A DNA stretch of 12,073 nt, taken from contig CAZTPJ010000095.1 in assembly GCA_964614515.1 (NCBI GenBank), positions 1 through 12,073 on the forward strand, given 5' to 3'. Each line of letters opens with the position of its first letter. Positions within the stretch are counted from its first letter, which is position 1. The DNA is from CAZTPJ01 sp964614515 (GTDB lineage: Bacteria > Planctomycetota > Phycisphaerae > Phycisphaerales > UBA1924). Below the pieces are notes generated by a model. That model was not told where the DNA came from. It saw only the letters and a program-made list of their open reading frames with translations, and did not search any database. Positions 5,206 through 11,833 of the stretch are shown here, piece by piece. Both the position numbers and the translations under genes were made by a program.

Positions 5206-7320
5206 ATGACCGCCGACCTGTCCCACATTCGAAACATTGGCATCTGCGCTCACATCGACGCCGGCAAGACCACCGTCACAGAGCGAATCCTCTTCTACAC
5301 CGGCAAGAACTACAAGATGGGAGAGGTCCACGAGGGCACGGCCACGATGGACTTCCTCCAGGAAGAGCAGGAGCGCGGCATCACGATTCAATCCGCCGCG
5401 ACGACCTGCCCCTGGACGCACAAGGGCCGTGACTACAAGATCAACCTTATCGACACGCCCGGGCACGTTGACTTCACAATCGAAGTGGAGCGGTCGCTGC
5501 GCGTGCTTGACGGGGCGGTGGCCGTGTTTGATGGCAAGGAAGGCGTCGAGGCGCAGTCCGAGACGGTGTGGCGTCAGGCTGATCGGTATCGGGTTCCGCG
5601 ATTGTGCTTCATCAACAAGATGGACAAGATCGGCGCGGATTTTGATTTTTCGTTCAGCACGATCAAGAGCCGTCTGGGCGTCAACGCGATCGCGGTGCAG
5701 ATTCCCATCGGGCGCGGGCATGATTACCAGGGCATCATCGACCTGCTGGACATGCGGGCGTTCTATTTCGACGCGGATGAGAAGGGCGCGGTCGTCACCG
5801 AGCGAGACATTCCCGCGGACCTGCTGGAAACCGCGCAGAAGTGGCGGCACGAACTCGTCGAAAAAGCGTCCGAACTCGACGATGCGCTGATGGAAAAGTA
5901 CATCACCGACGAATCATCGATCACGGCCGAGGAAATTCGCGCGGCCGTTCGCCTGGGCACGGTTTCACGGCGATGTTTCCCGGTTCTCTGCGGCGCGGCG
6001 CTTCGCAACATCGGCGTGCAGCGCCTGATCGACGCGGTGATTGATTATCTGCCGTCGCCGACCGAACGCCCGCCCGTCGAAGGCGTCGATCCACGCGACA
6101 AAGACAGCAAGATGACGCGGACGCACGACCCGGCCGCCCCATTTGCCGCGCTGGTCTTCAAGGTCGTCTCGGACTCGCACGGCGACCTGACCTATATCCG
6201 CGTCTATTCCGGCACGCTCGCGAAGGGCACCCGCTGCATCAACCCCGGCAATGGCAAAAAGGAAAACATCTCACGCATCTTCGAAATGCACGCCCAGACG
6301 CGAATCCCGCTCGATGAGATCACGGCCGGCAACATCGTGGCCGTCATCGGCGTCAAGGATTCATACACCGGCGACACCCTCTGCGACCCGGATGAACAGA
6401 TCCTTCTGGAGCGCATGACGTTCCCCGAGCCGGTCATCTCGATGGCGATCGAACCTAAGAGCAACGAAGACAAACGCAAGTTGTCCGAAGCGCTGCAGGT
6501 GATCCGCCGTGAGGACCCATCGTTCCGCGCGTCATATGACGACGAGACCGGCCAGACCATCATCGCCGGCATGGGTGAACTGCACCTCGAGATCATCAAG
6601 AACAAACTCACGCGCGACATGAAGATCGGCGTCGAAGTCGGCAAGCCGCGCGTCTCATATCGCGAAGCCATCACCCGCAAGGCCGAGTGGGTTCGCGGCA
6701 AGTTCGTCAAGCAGACCGGCGGACGCGGGCAATACGGCGACGTGCAGATTCACCTCGAGCCGTACACCGCCGAGCAGGCTGCCGCGGATGGCCTGGACTT
6801 CACCGATCACATCGCGTTCGAGAACAAGGTCGTTGGCGGCACGGTTCCCAAGGAGTACATCCCCTCCGTCGAGCATGGCGTGCGACAGACCGCGCTGTCG
6901 GGCGTCACGGCCGGATATCCGCTGATCAACATCAAAGTCACCCTGGTGGATGGTTCGTATCACCCGGTGGACTCATCACAGGTCGCCTTCGAGCAGGCGG
7001 GTCGTCTCGCGCTGCAAGAGGCCGTGAGCAAGGCGGGCAACGTGCTGCTCGAACCGGTGATGAAGGTCGTCGTGACGGTCCCCGAGGAGTATCTTGGCAA
7101 CGTGACGGGCGACATCGCCTCGCGCCGCGGCATGATCGTGGATACGGAGGATCGCGGTCCCGTGAAACTCGTCACGGCCGAGGTTCCGCTCTCTGAGATG
7201 TTCGGCTATACGACCACCCTCCGCGGCATGTCGCAGGGGCGTGCATCGAACACGATGGAATTCCTCGAATACCGCGTGATGCCGGCGAACCTGATGAAGG
7301 AAGTGCTCACGGCGACGTGA
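5206..7320 (+). CDS. fusA: Translation elongation factor G
   Basis: A 704-residue EF-G, full length for the family. EF-G is the cytosolic GTPase that drives tRNA-mRNA translocation and, with RRF, ribosome recycling. The G domain shows the P-loop AHIDAGKTT (from residue 15), the switch I region EQERGITIQSAAT, DTPGH (83-87) and NKMD (137-140). Domain IV contains GGRGQYGDV, and the C-terminal half ends in the typical GMSQGRA and LEYRVMP stretches. The sequence resembles classical EF-G, without the IHEVRG-type signature I associate with the spirochaete/planctomycete spdEFG1 group. It is not flanked by rpsL, rpsG or tuf, so it lies outside a str operon. It has its own promoter and a long leader; the ATG has no Shine-Dalgarno sequence but matches the family N-terminus (IRNIGI). 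A second EF-G elsewhere in the genome is possible. Confidence 0.97.
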   Translation: MTADLSHIRNIGICAHIDAGKTTVTERILFYTGKNYKMGEVHEGTATMDFLQEEQERGITIQSAATTCPWTHKGRDYKINLIDTPGHVDFTIEVERSLRVLDGAVAVFDGKEGVEAQSETVWRQADRYRVPRLCFINKMDKIGADFDFSFSTIKSRLGVNAIAVQIPIGRGHDYQGIIDLLDMRAFYFDADEKGAVVTERDIPADLLETAQKWRHELVEKASELDDALMEKYITDESSITAEEIRAAVRLGTVSRRCFPVLCGAALRNIGVQRLIDAVIDYLPSPTERPPVEGVDPRDKDSKMTRTHDPAAPFAALVFKVVSDSHGDLTYIRVYSGTLAKGTRCINPGNGKKENISRIFEMHAQTRIPLDEITAGNIVAVIGVKDSYTGDTLCDPDEQILLERMTFPEPVISMAIEPKSNEDKRKLSEALQVIRREDPSFRASYDDETGQTIIAGMGELHLEIIKNKLTRDMKIGVEVGKPRVSYREAITRKAEWVRGKFVKQTGGRGQYGDVQIHLEPYTAEQAAADGLDFTDHIAFENKVVGGTVPKEYIPSVEHGVRQTALSGVTAGYPLINIKVTLVDGSYHPVDSSQVAFEQAGRLALQEAVSKAGNVLLEPVMKVVVTVPEEYLGNVTGDIASRRGMIVDTEDRGPVKLVTAEVPLSEMFGYTTTLRGMSQGRASNTMEFLEYRVMPANLMKEVLTAT

Positions 7321-7331
7321 CCCGTCTCTGA

Positions 7332-7406
7332 GTGGCATGGGCAAGCCTTCAGCCTTGCCCGTCACGGCGTGTGGCATGGGCAAGTCGTCAGACTTGCCCG
7401 TGCCAC
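7332..7406 (+). repeat. Tandem pair of palindromic repeats after fusA
   Basis: Two related palindromes 39 bp apart. Copy 2 (7371-7406) has left arm GTGGCATGGGCAAGTC, loop GTCA, and right arm GACTTGCCCGTGCCAC, giving a continuous 16-bp RNA hairpin on the + strand with one G-U pair. Copy 1 (7332-7365) shares GTGGCATGGGCAAG and CTTGCCCGT with a TTCA loop but lacks two bases in its right arm. A fragment GGCATGGGC recurs at 7441-7449. The pair lies 12 bp after the fusA stop. It resembles REP-like elements and may stabilise or end the fusA mRNA, although no T-tract follows. Confidence 0.75.
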
Positions 7407-7429
7407 GAGCGAACGGCAATCTTCGCCGA

Positions 7430-7435
7430 TACCCT
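7430..7435 (+). promoter_or_regulatory. Possible -10 box before the membrane protein gene
   Basis: TACCCT, identical to the box before the gene at 75. It would start a transcript near 7442, leaving a leader of about 58 nt that includes the Shine-Dalgarno sequence at 7483-7490. No clear -35 hexamer is visible, so this is weak. Confidence 0.25.
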
Positions 7436-7499
7436 CTCTGGGCATGGGCCGACCGCGCCAAGGCCGCGCGAATCGCCGATGCAGGAGAGGGGTTCACGC

Positions 7500-8657
7500 A
7501 TGGAACGCAGCACCGTCGCGGACATCGCTCGACACGCTGAGCGCCAACTCTACGAATACCTCGCGAAGGTGCAGGACACCGCCTCGCGCGTGCCTTTCAC
7601 GGCCGGGTGGCGACAGCGCGATCCCGAACGCCTCAAGGTGCTCTCGCGCCTGCTTGCCCGCGTGCGCGATGTGCAGCGGCTGCTGCATCGGGCGAACCTG
7701 CAGTCCGACAACTTGTCGCCGCAGAACGTCCGTGACACGAGCAAGACCGAGGACACGGACACGTCGAGTCAACCGCCGCCTGAGGACATCATGCTGCGGG
7801 GCATCGCGGCGCGCCTCGAACGGATCGCGCATGATCCCCCCGCGCTCAAGACCCTCGACATCGACGCTGGTTGGGAACTCGCCGATGCGTTCAAACAGGA
7901 TCTCCTGTATCTTGCCGATGACGAATATCTCATCGCGCGTCTCAGGTCAGAATCACACCCGAGTCAGGAGAAGTCCACCGACGCCTGGTCCAAGCACTAC
8001 AGCGACTATCCGCCGAATTTCATCGTCGAGTCCATTCGATACGGCAAGTCGCGCAAGCCGGGTGGTGTGCCCTCGCGCAACGGTGCGACGCCGGCCGAGG
8101 AGTCATCGACCAACCACCCTCCGCCGATCGGTCGTCGCAAGGCGCGAGTCATGGCCGTACGACGACTCGCCTTCCTGTATGACCAGCGTGCCGCCGCGGG
8201 GCGATCGGGTCGCATGGTCGCGTCCATTCGCAGCGGCTATCTTCGGCGGCTGTCTCTGTATCTCGCGGGACTTCTGGTGGTTCTGGGCGTGATGGTGTAT
8301 GTGCTTGGCGAAGGCATGTCCAGCGTCAACGAGTTCGTTGCGGTCGTGTTCGCCGGCGCGCTTGGCAGCATGCTTGCCGGTGTCTACAAACTACGAGACT
8401 CGAAGGGATCGATCGGCGACCTGCGCGGGTTTGATGCGCAGTTCTTCGCGATGCCAGCGCTGGGAGGGTCCGCCGCGGCCGTGCTGCTGCTCTTCATGCG
8501 CGGCGGGCTGGTGGCCATCGGCGGTGTCGATGTTAGTGCGGAAAAAGCGTGGCTGGCGCTGGCCGGGCTTGGGTTCCTCGCGGGCTTCTCCGAGCCGTTC
8601 TTCCTGGGCACGGTGGAGCGCATCGCGGGTGGGATCAGGGAGTCGAAGAAGGAGTAG
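7500..8657 (+). CDS. Uncharacterised protein with four-helix membrane tail
   Basis: A 385-residue protein that I cannot assign to a named family. The first ~240 residues are soluble, charged and helical, with an early segment (ARHAERQLYEYLAKVQD) that could form a coiled coil and a proline-rich linker (near TSSQPPPED). The C-terminal ~140 residues contain about four hydrophobic helices (near 250-272, 278-295, 315-334 and 350-370) and the motif FLAGFSEPFFLGTVERI. A similar GFLAGFSE-type ending occurs, from memory, in other bacterial membrane proteins of unknown role. A strong Shine-Dalgarno sequence, AGGAGAGG (7483-7490), 9 nt upstream decides the ATG at 7500; the frame is open back to 7332, but that part is the palindromic repeat. 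It stands alone between fusA and mcsA. A membrane anchor or sensor role is only a guess. Confidence 0.75.
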   Translation: MERSTVADIARHAERQLYEYLAKVQDTASRVPFTAGWRQRDPERLKVLSRLLARVRDVQRLLHRANLQSDNLSPQNVRDTSKTEDTDTSSQPPPEDIMLRGIAARLERIAHDPPALKTLDIDAGWELADAFKQDLLYLADDEYLIARLRSESHPSQEKSTDAWSKHYSDYPPNFIVESIRYGKSRKPGGVPSRNGATPAEESSTNHPPPIGRRKARVMAVRRLAFLYDQRAAAGRSGRMVASIRSGYLRRLSLYLAGLLVVLGVMVYVLGEGMSSVNEFVAVVFAGALGSMLAGVYKLRDSKGSIGDLRGFDAQFFAMPALGGSAAAVLLLFMRGGLVAIGGVDVSAEKAWLALAGLGFLAGFSEPFFLGTVERIAGGIRESKKE

Positions 8658-8719
8658 TCGGTTCACCCGCAAGAGTCTGTTTAGCGAGTGTATGAGCCAG
8701 TCGGAACATTGTTCGTCGC

Positions 8720-8749
8720 TTGGCCTGCGAGGTGGGGAGGAACTACACT
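8720..8749 (+). promoter_or_regulatory. Putative promoter of the mcsA-mcsB-comF operon
   Basis: TTGGCC (8720-8725), an 18-bp spacer, and TACACT (8744-8749), the same design as the putative promoter at 1236-1265. The predicted start near 8756 leaves a leader of about 16 nt with a CGGAG Shine-Dalgarno-like sequence (8761-8765) before the GTG at 8772. Nothing else is seen in the gap 8658-8771. Confidence 0.45.
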
Positions 8750-8771
8750 CTCTGGGGCAACGGAGCGCCGC

Positions 8772-9305
8772 GTGAAGTGCGACTTGTGCGACAACCCGGC
8801 CACGATCCACGAGGTGACGATCCGCGAGGGTCAGCGCGTCGAGAAGCACCTGTGCGAAGCCTGCGCCACATCCGTTGGGATTGGGATTCCCGGCGCTGTG
8901 CCGGTCGCCGACCTCATTTCGAAGTACGTCATCGAACAGACCGCCGCCAAGATCCAGCCGCAGGCTCGCGACGGCTCGGCGTGTCCAACCTGCGGCACGT
9001 CGTTCACCGAGTTTCGTTCGACGGGTCTGCTGGGGTGCGCGGAGTGCTATCGCACGTTTGAGGCGAAGCTTTCGCCGTTGCTCGAGCGGGCGCATGAGGG
9101 CGCCTCGCACCATGTCGGCAAGGTTCCGCGACGCGGCGTGGCGCAGCAGGGGGGGGATGACCTCACGCAGGAGCGGGCGCGGCGCGTGGCCGCGCTGCGC
9201 AAACAACTTGATGAATCCGTTCGCGCGGAGCAGTATGAGCGTGCCGCAAGGCTCCGCGATGAACTGAGGAACCTCGGCAGTCTCGATCAATCCAGCCAGA
9301 GTTGA
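8772..9305 (+). CDS. mcsA: McsA-like zinc-finger/UVR-motif adaptor protein
   Basis: A 177-residue protein with the McsA domain order. Four CxxC pairs (C3/C6, C28/C31, C71/C74, C89/C92) can form two zinc-binding sites, and a UvrB/UvrC motif (about residues 133-169, with EQYERAARLRDELRNL) closes the protein. In Bacillus, McsA binds and activates the arginine kinase McsB and links it to the ClpC protease. The gene directly precedes mcsB and the two overlap by one base (TGATG), so the assignment is well supported by context. The GTG at 8772 was chosen because the first CxxC begins at residue 3, as in the family, and CGGAG lies 6 nt upstream; the open frame further upstream overlaps the promoter. 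A G8 run (9149-9156) lies in the linker before the UVR motif. Confidence 0.92.
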   Translation: MKCDLCDNPATIHEVTIREGQRVEKHLCEACATSVGIGIPGAVPVADLISKYVIEQTAAKIQPQARDGSACPTCGTSFTEFRSTGLLGCAECYRTFEAKLSPLLERAHEGASHHVGKVPRRGVAQQGGDDLTQERARRVAALRKQLDESVRAEQYERAARLRDELRNLGSLDQSSQS

Positions 9306-10432
9306 TGCCCATGACGACTCCCGGCGAGGGCGCTTCGCCGCGTCCTCGAAACATGTTCGCGACGGAATGGCTTCGCGGGTGCGGCGAGGCGTGCGATGTC
9401 GTGATGTCGTCGCGCGTGCGGATGGCGCGGAACCTGGCCGGGTTCCCGTTCGTGGTCAAGGCGACGCGGGCGGATCGGCTTCAGATTCTCGATGCGTGCA
9501 AGCGCCGGATTCAGGTCGCGCACCTCGCGGGCGACATCATCTGGATCAACCTGCACGAGGCCAGCAGCATGGAGCGCACGCTGCTTGTCGAGCGGCATCT
9601 GGTCTCTCAGCAGCACGCGCGGGGGAAACTCTCCACCGGCGCCGGCGGACCCGATGAGCCGCGCGCCCTGGCCTTCTCACACCCGGATGAACGACTCGCG
9701 ATCATGGTCAACGAGGAGGATCACCTGCGCATTCAGGTGATCCGCTCGGGCCTGGCGCTCGTCGAAGCGCTCGCGGAGATCGACGCCGTGGACGATCGGC
9801 TCGAAGGCGGCCTCGACTACGCCTATTCGCCTCGTTTCGGATATCTCACCTCGTGTCCGACCAACGTCGGCACGGGTGTACGGCTGAGCGTGATGCTGCA
9901 CCTGCCGGCGCTGCGATTGACCGGCGACATCGACAAGGTCAAACACGCCGCCAACGACATGGCCCTGGCCGTGCGCGGGTTCTACGGCGAGGGTTCGCAG
10001 GCCGCGGGCGATTTTTATCAGATCTCGAACCAAACGACGCTGGGCAAGACCGAGTCGGTGTTGCTGCACGACTTGCAGCGCGAGATTCTGCCGCAGGTGA
10101 TCGAGTATGAGCGGTCGGCGCGGGCGCGCCTGCTGGCGAAGCGTCGCGGCGAGATCGAAGATCAGGTGTGGCGCGCGATGGGCACCCTGCGCCACGCGAA
10201 ACTGATGACCACCGAAGAGGCGATGCAACTGCTGAGCCTTGTTCGCATGGGCGTGGTGACGGGGATCGTGCCCGGCCTGTCGCTGGCGGAGGTCAACTCG
10301 CTCTTGCTTGCGATTCAACCCATGCACCTGCAGCGCGTCGTCGGCAAGGAACTCGATCAGGACAAGCGGCGCATCGCGCGGGCCGATGTCCTTCGCGAGC
10401 GACTCGCCGATTCACGAGGCAACGGCGGATGA
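9305..10432 (+). CDS. mcsB: Protein-arginine kinase McsB
   Basis: A 375-residue member of the phosphagen (guanidino) kinase family. McsB uses ATP to phosphorylate arginine side chains, marking proteins for Clp proteolysis and inactivating some regulators in Firmicutes. Visible motifs are SSRVRMARNL (from residue 35), the catalytic NEEDH (136-140), the reactive cysteine C184 in TSCPTN, and NVGTG (187-191). The C-terminal phospho-arginine pocket, RDxxRA in Bacillus McsB, reads RRIARA here (355-360), so the aspartate is replaced by arginine. The start is taken as ATG 9305, one base inside the mcsA stop; ATG 9311 is an alternative. The stop overlaps the next gene by ATGA. No clpC or ctsR is present in the window, unlike the Bacillus operon, so the protease partner must lie elsewhere. 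Confidence 0.95.
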   Translation: MPMTTPGEGASPRPRNMFATEWLRGCGEACDVVMSSRVRMARNLAGFPFVVKATRADRLQILDACKRRIQVAHLAGDIIWINLHEASSMERTLLVERHLVSQQHARGKLSTGAGGPDEPRALAFSHPDERLAIMVNEEDHLRIQVIRSGLALVEALAEIDAVDDRLEGGLDYAYSPRFGYLTSCPTNVGTGVRLSVMLHLPALRLTGDIDKVKHAANDMALAVRGFYGEGSQAAGDFYQISNQTTLGKTESVLLHDLQREILPQVIEYERSARARLLAKRRGEIEDQVWRAMGTLRHAKLMTTEEAMQLLSLVRMGVVTGIVPGLSLAEVNSLLLAIQPMHLQRVVGKELDQDKRRIARADVLRERLADSRGNGG

Positions 10433-11409
10433 CCGGGTCGGGCGATGACAACGCCCGCGATTCGAGCGCCTTTCGATGGCCGCCGCGCCCCCTCGATCAA
10501 CCCGCCAGGCCGGCCGATGCATCGAATCGTGAGTCCACGCCCAGCGCCCGCCCGCACAGTTCTTCCGCGCCCGCTCGCGCTGACTCCGCGGCGGTGACTC
10601 CGCGGGCCGCGCCATCCAGCGCCGACATTGATGACACGTCGCGCGAATCAACGTTTGATCTGCGATCACTCTGGCACGACGCGGAACGAACCTGGCTTGG
10701 ATGGACTTCCGCGCCTCTGCATGTTCGATTGCGCGATGCGCAGTGGCGACCGGATGCGATGGGAGATTACTGCGGCCGTTGCGGGCGTACGGCCGTGACT
10801 GGCCCACACAGCACCGACTGCGCCCGCTGCGCTGGTGCGCGATTGTCGTGGGAACAGGCGGTGCGGCTTGGGTCGTATGAAGGCGTGCTGCGCGACGCGA
10901 TTCATGAAGTGAAGTTCTCTCGCTGGCGGCGCATCGGGCGTGACCTCGGCGCGATGCTTGGCGAAGCGCTGGCGCAGCGACTTGACGCAGCGCGCATCTC
11001 GTTCGACGATGTCGCCATCGTTCCCATGCCGACGTCGTTTCGGCGGCGCATGGCGCGGGGGATCGATCACGCTCTTGTGATCGCGCGCGGCGCTGCGGCC
11101 GTGTGCGGGCTGCCGATTGCGCGGCCGTTGGTTCGTCGCCACGGCCCGCCGCAGATGTCGGTCCCCGGCAGTCGACGGGCTGGGAATGTCGCGGGGAAGT
11201 TTGAGGTAAGGGCTGGCGGGATCTGGTCATCACCATTACTGGTGGTTGTCGATGACGTGATGACGACGGGTGCGACAATGCGTGCGGCGTGCCGGACATT
11301 GGAGCGGGGTCTTCCCCGGGGTGTGGACGGACCCGGACCGCGACTGTGGGCGGCGGTGCTGGGTGTGACGGAACTGGGTGCGGGCGATGGGCTTGAAAAG
11401 CGCGCGTGA
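10429..11409 (+). CDS. comF: ComF-family phosphoribosyltransferase-like protein
   Basis: A 326-residue protein. A C4 zinc-finger-like segment (C115, C118, C131, C134) is followed by a type I phosphoribosyltransferase fold with the RRRMARGIDHA segment and the PRPP-binding loop VVDDVMTTGAT (DD at 275-276). This is the ComF/GntX architecture; ComF is needed for DNA uptake in competent bacteria, where it probably acts in the cytoplasm with ComFA and PriA, but many homologues are uncharacterised. Residues 1-75 or so are an unusual Ser/Ala/Pro-rich, low-complexity extension, making the protein about 90 residues longer than typical ComF. The start rests on the ATGA overlap with mcsB; a later in-frame GTG near 10594 would remove most of the extension. 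It is the last gene of the operon, and the rRNA promoter begins 3 bp after its stop. Confidence 0.88.
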   Translation: MTGSGDDNARDSSAFRWPPRPLDQPARPADASNRESTPSARPHSSSAPARADSAAVTPRAAPSSADIDDTSRESTFDLRSLWHDAERTWLGWTSAPLHVRLRDAQWRPDAMGDYCGRCGRTAVTGPHSTDCARCAGARLSWEQAVRLGSYEGVLRDAIHEVKFSRWRRIGRDLGAMLGEALAQRLDAARISFDDVAIVPMPTSFRRRMARGIDHALVIARGAAAVCGLPIARPLVRRHGPPQMSVPGSRRAGNVAGKFEVRAGGIWSSPLLVVVDDVMTTGATMRAACRTLERGLPRGVDGPGPRLWAAVLGVTELGAGDGLEKRA

Positions 11410-11412
11410 AAC

Positions 11413-11440
11413 TTGACCAGGGCGGGGCGGCGGATACGAT
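11413..11440 (+). promoter_or_regulatory. rRNA operon promoter (TTGACC-16-TACGAT)
   Basis: TTGACC (11413-11418) and TACGAT (11435-11440) with a 16-bp spacer, beginning 3 bp after the comF stop. Transcription is predicted near 11447, leaving a leader of about 387 nt before 16S. There is no terminator between comF and this promoter, so mcsAB-comF transcripts may read into the rRNA operon. Confidence 0.65.
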
Positions 11441-11501
11441 TACCTCTGCCCCAAATTGGGAGCGAGCCGGCGGGCACGGTGGATGCCGCAAGCCCGACGG
11501 C

Positions 11502-11514
11502 CATCTTTGACAAG
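11502..11514 (+). promoter_or_regulatory. boxA-like antitermination site
   Basis: CATCTTTGACAAG closely matches the bacterial rrn boxA pattern (TGCTCTTTAACAA in E. coli, TCTTTGAAAA in Bacillus). It lies about 60 nt after the predicted transcription start, where NusB-S10 would bind the nascent RNA to prevent premature Rho termination. Confidence 0.6.
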
Positions 11515-11716
11515 TAAACAGTTGGGTAGCCCGCGAGAGTGCGAGGCGGCGGCAACAGCCGGTTTACCGGATGTGTCCTTGGCAGGACAGCCATCGCCTG
11601 ATCCAAATGCCCACTTGGGAATCACAGCCCAAGTGTCGCATCACTCTCGCGCAAGTAAAGCAGAAATGCCCTTGAACTTTTGAGTGATGATTCCTCCGGA
11701 TTTTGCCGTCCGGAGG

Positions 11717-11763
11717 CATCGCGGGAGACCGCGATGTAGACCACCATCCGGGAGACCGGATGG
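11717..11763 (+). promoter_or_regulatory. Twin GAGA-tetraloop hairpins in the rrn leader
   Basis: Two perfect 8-bp stems with identical GNRA-class loops: CATCGCGG-GAGA-CCGCGATG (11717-11736) and CCATCCGG-GAGA-CCGGATGG (11744-11763), 7 nt apart. The first directly abuts another 8-bp hairpin (11693-11716), so the two could stack end to end. GTTTT follows the second hairpin. Confidence 0.75.
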
Positions 11764-11833
11764 GTTTTAACAGGCAAACTCAATCTGAAGTACGCCCGTC
11801 CGGCCGTGAGGTCGTGGCGGGATCAACGGATTT

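Larger units (their letters stand above)
11441..11833 (+). promoter_or_regulatory. rRNA operon leader
   Basis: A transcribed, non-coding leader with dense secondary structure. It has a small CCCA-AAT-TGGG hairpin near 11450-11460, a boxA-like site, a long-range pairing GCGAGAGTG (11533-11541)/CACTCTCGC (11642-11650) enclosing a central domain, CACTTGGG (11612-11619)/CCCAAGTG (11628-11635), CCTCCGGA (11693-11700)/TCCGGAGG (11709-11716), and two GAGA-capped hairpins at 11717-11736 and 11744-11763. A CAAGTAAA string occurs at both 11511 and 11652. The only open frame here (11456-11683) lacks protein-like character. The likely roles are antitermination, folding and processing of pre-16S RNA. Confidence 0.7.

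Noticed and set aside
7332..7406. CRISPR repeats
   Set aside because: There are only two copies, each self-palindromic over its full length, with about 5 bp between them and no spacer-like unique sequence or cas gene.
7332..7406. Intrinsic terminator of fusA
   Set aside because: The hairpins are strong but no T-tract follows either one, so a standard Rho-independent terminator is not supported.
7369..8292. 307-codon + strand frame overlapping the gene at 7500
   Set aside because: Its product is Arg/Ser/Pro-rich shadow sequence. The alternative frame has the Shine-Dalgarno sequence, the membrane helices and normal composition.
8391..9290. 299-codon open frame on the - strand
   Set aside because: It spans antisense across two genes, including mcsA, whose motifs are unmistakable on the + strand.
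11456..11683. 75-codon frame in the rrn leader
   Set aside because: It lies downstream of the rRNA promoter across boxA and hairpins, with low-complexity composition and no ribosome binding site.
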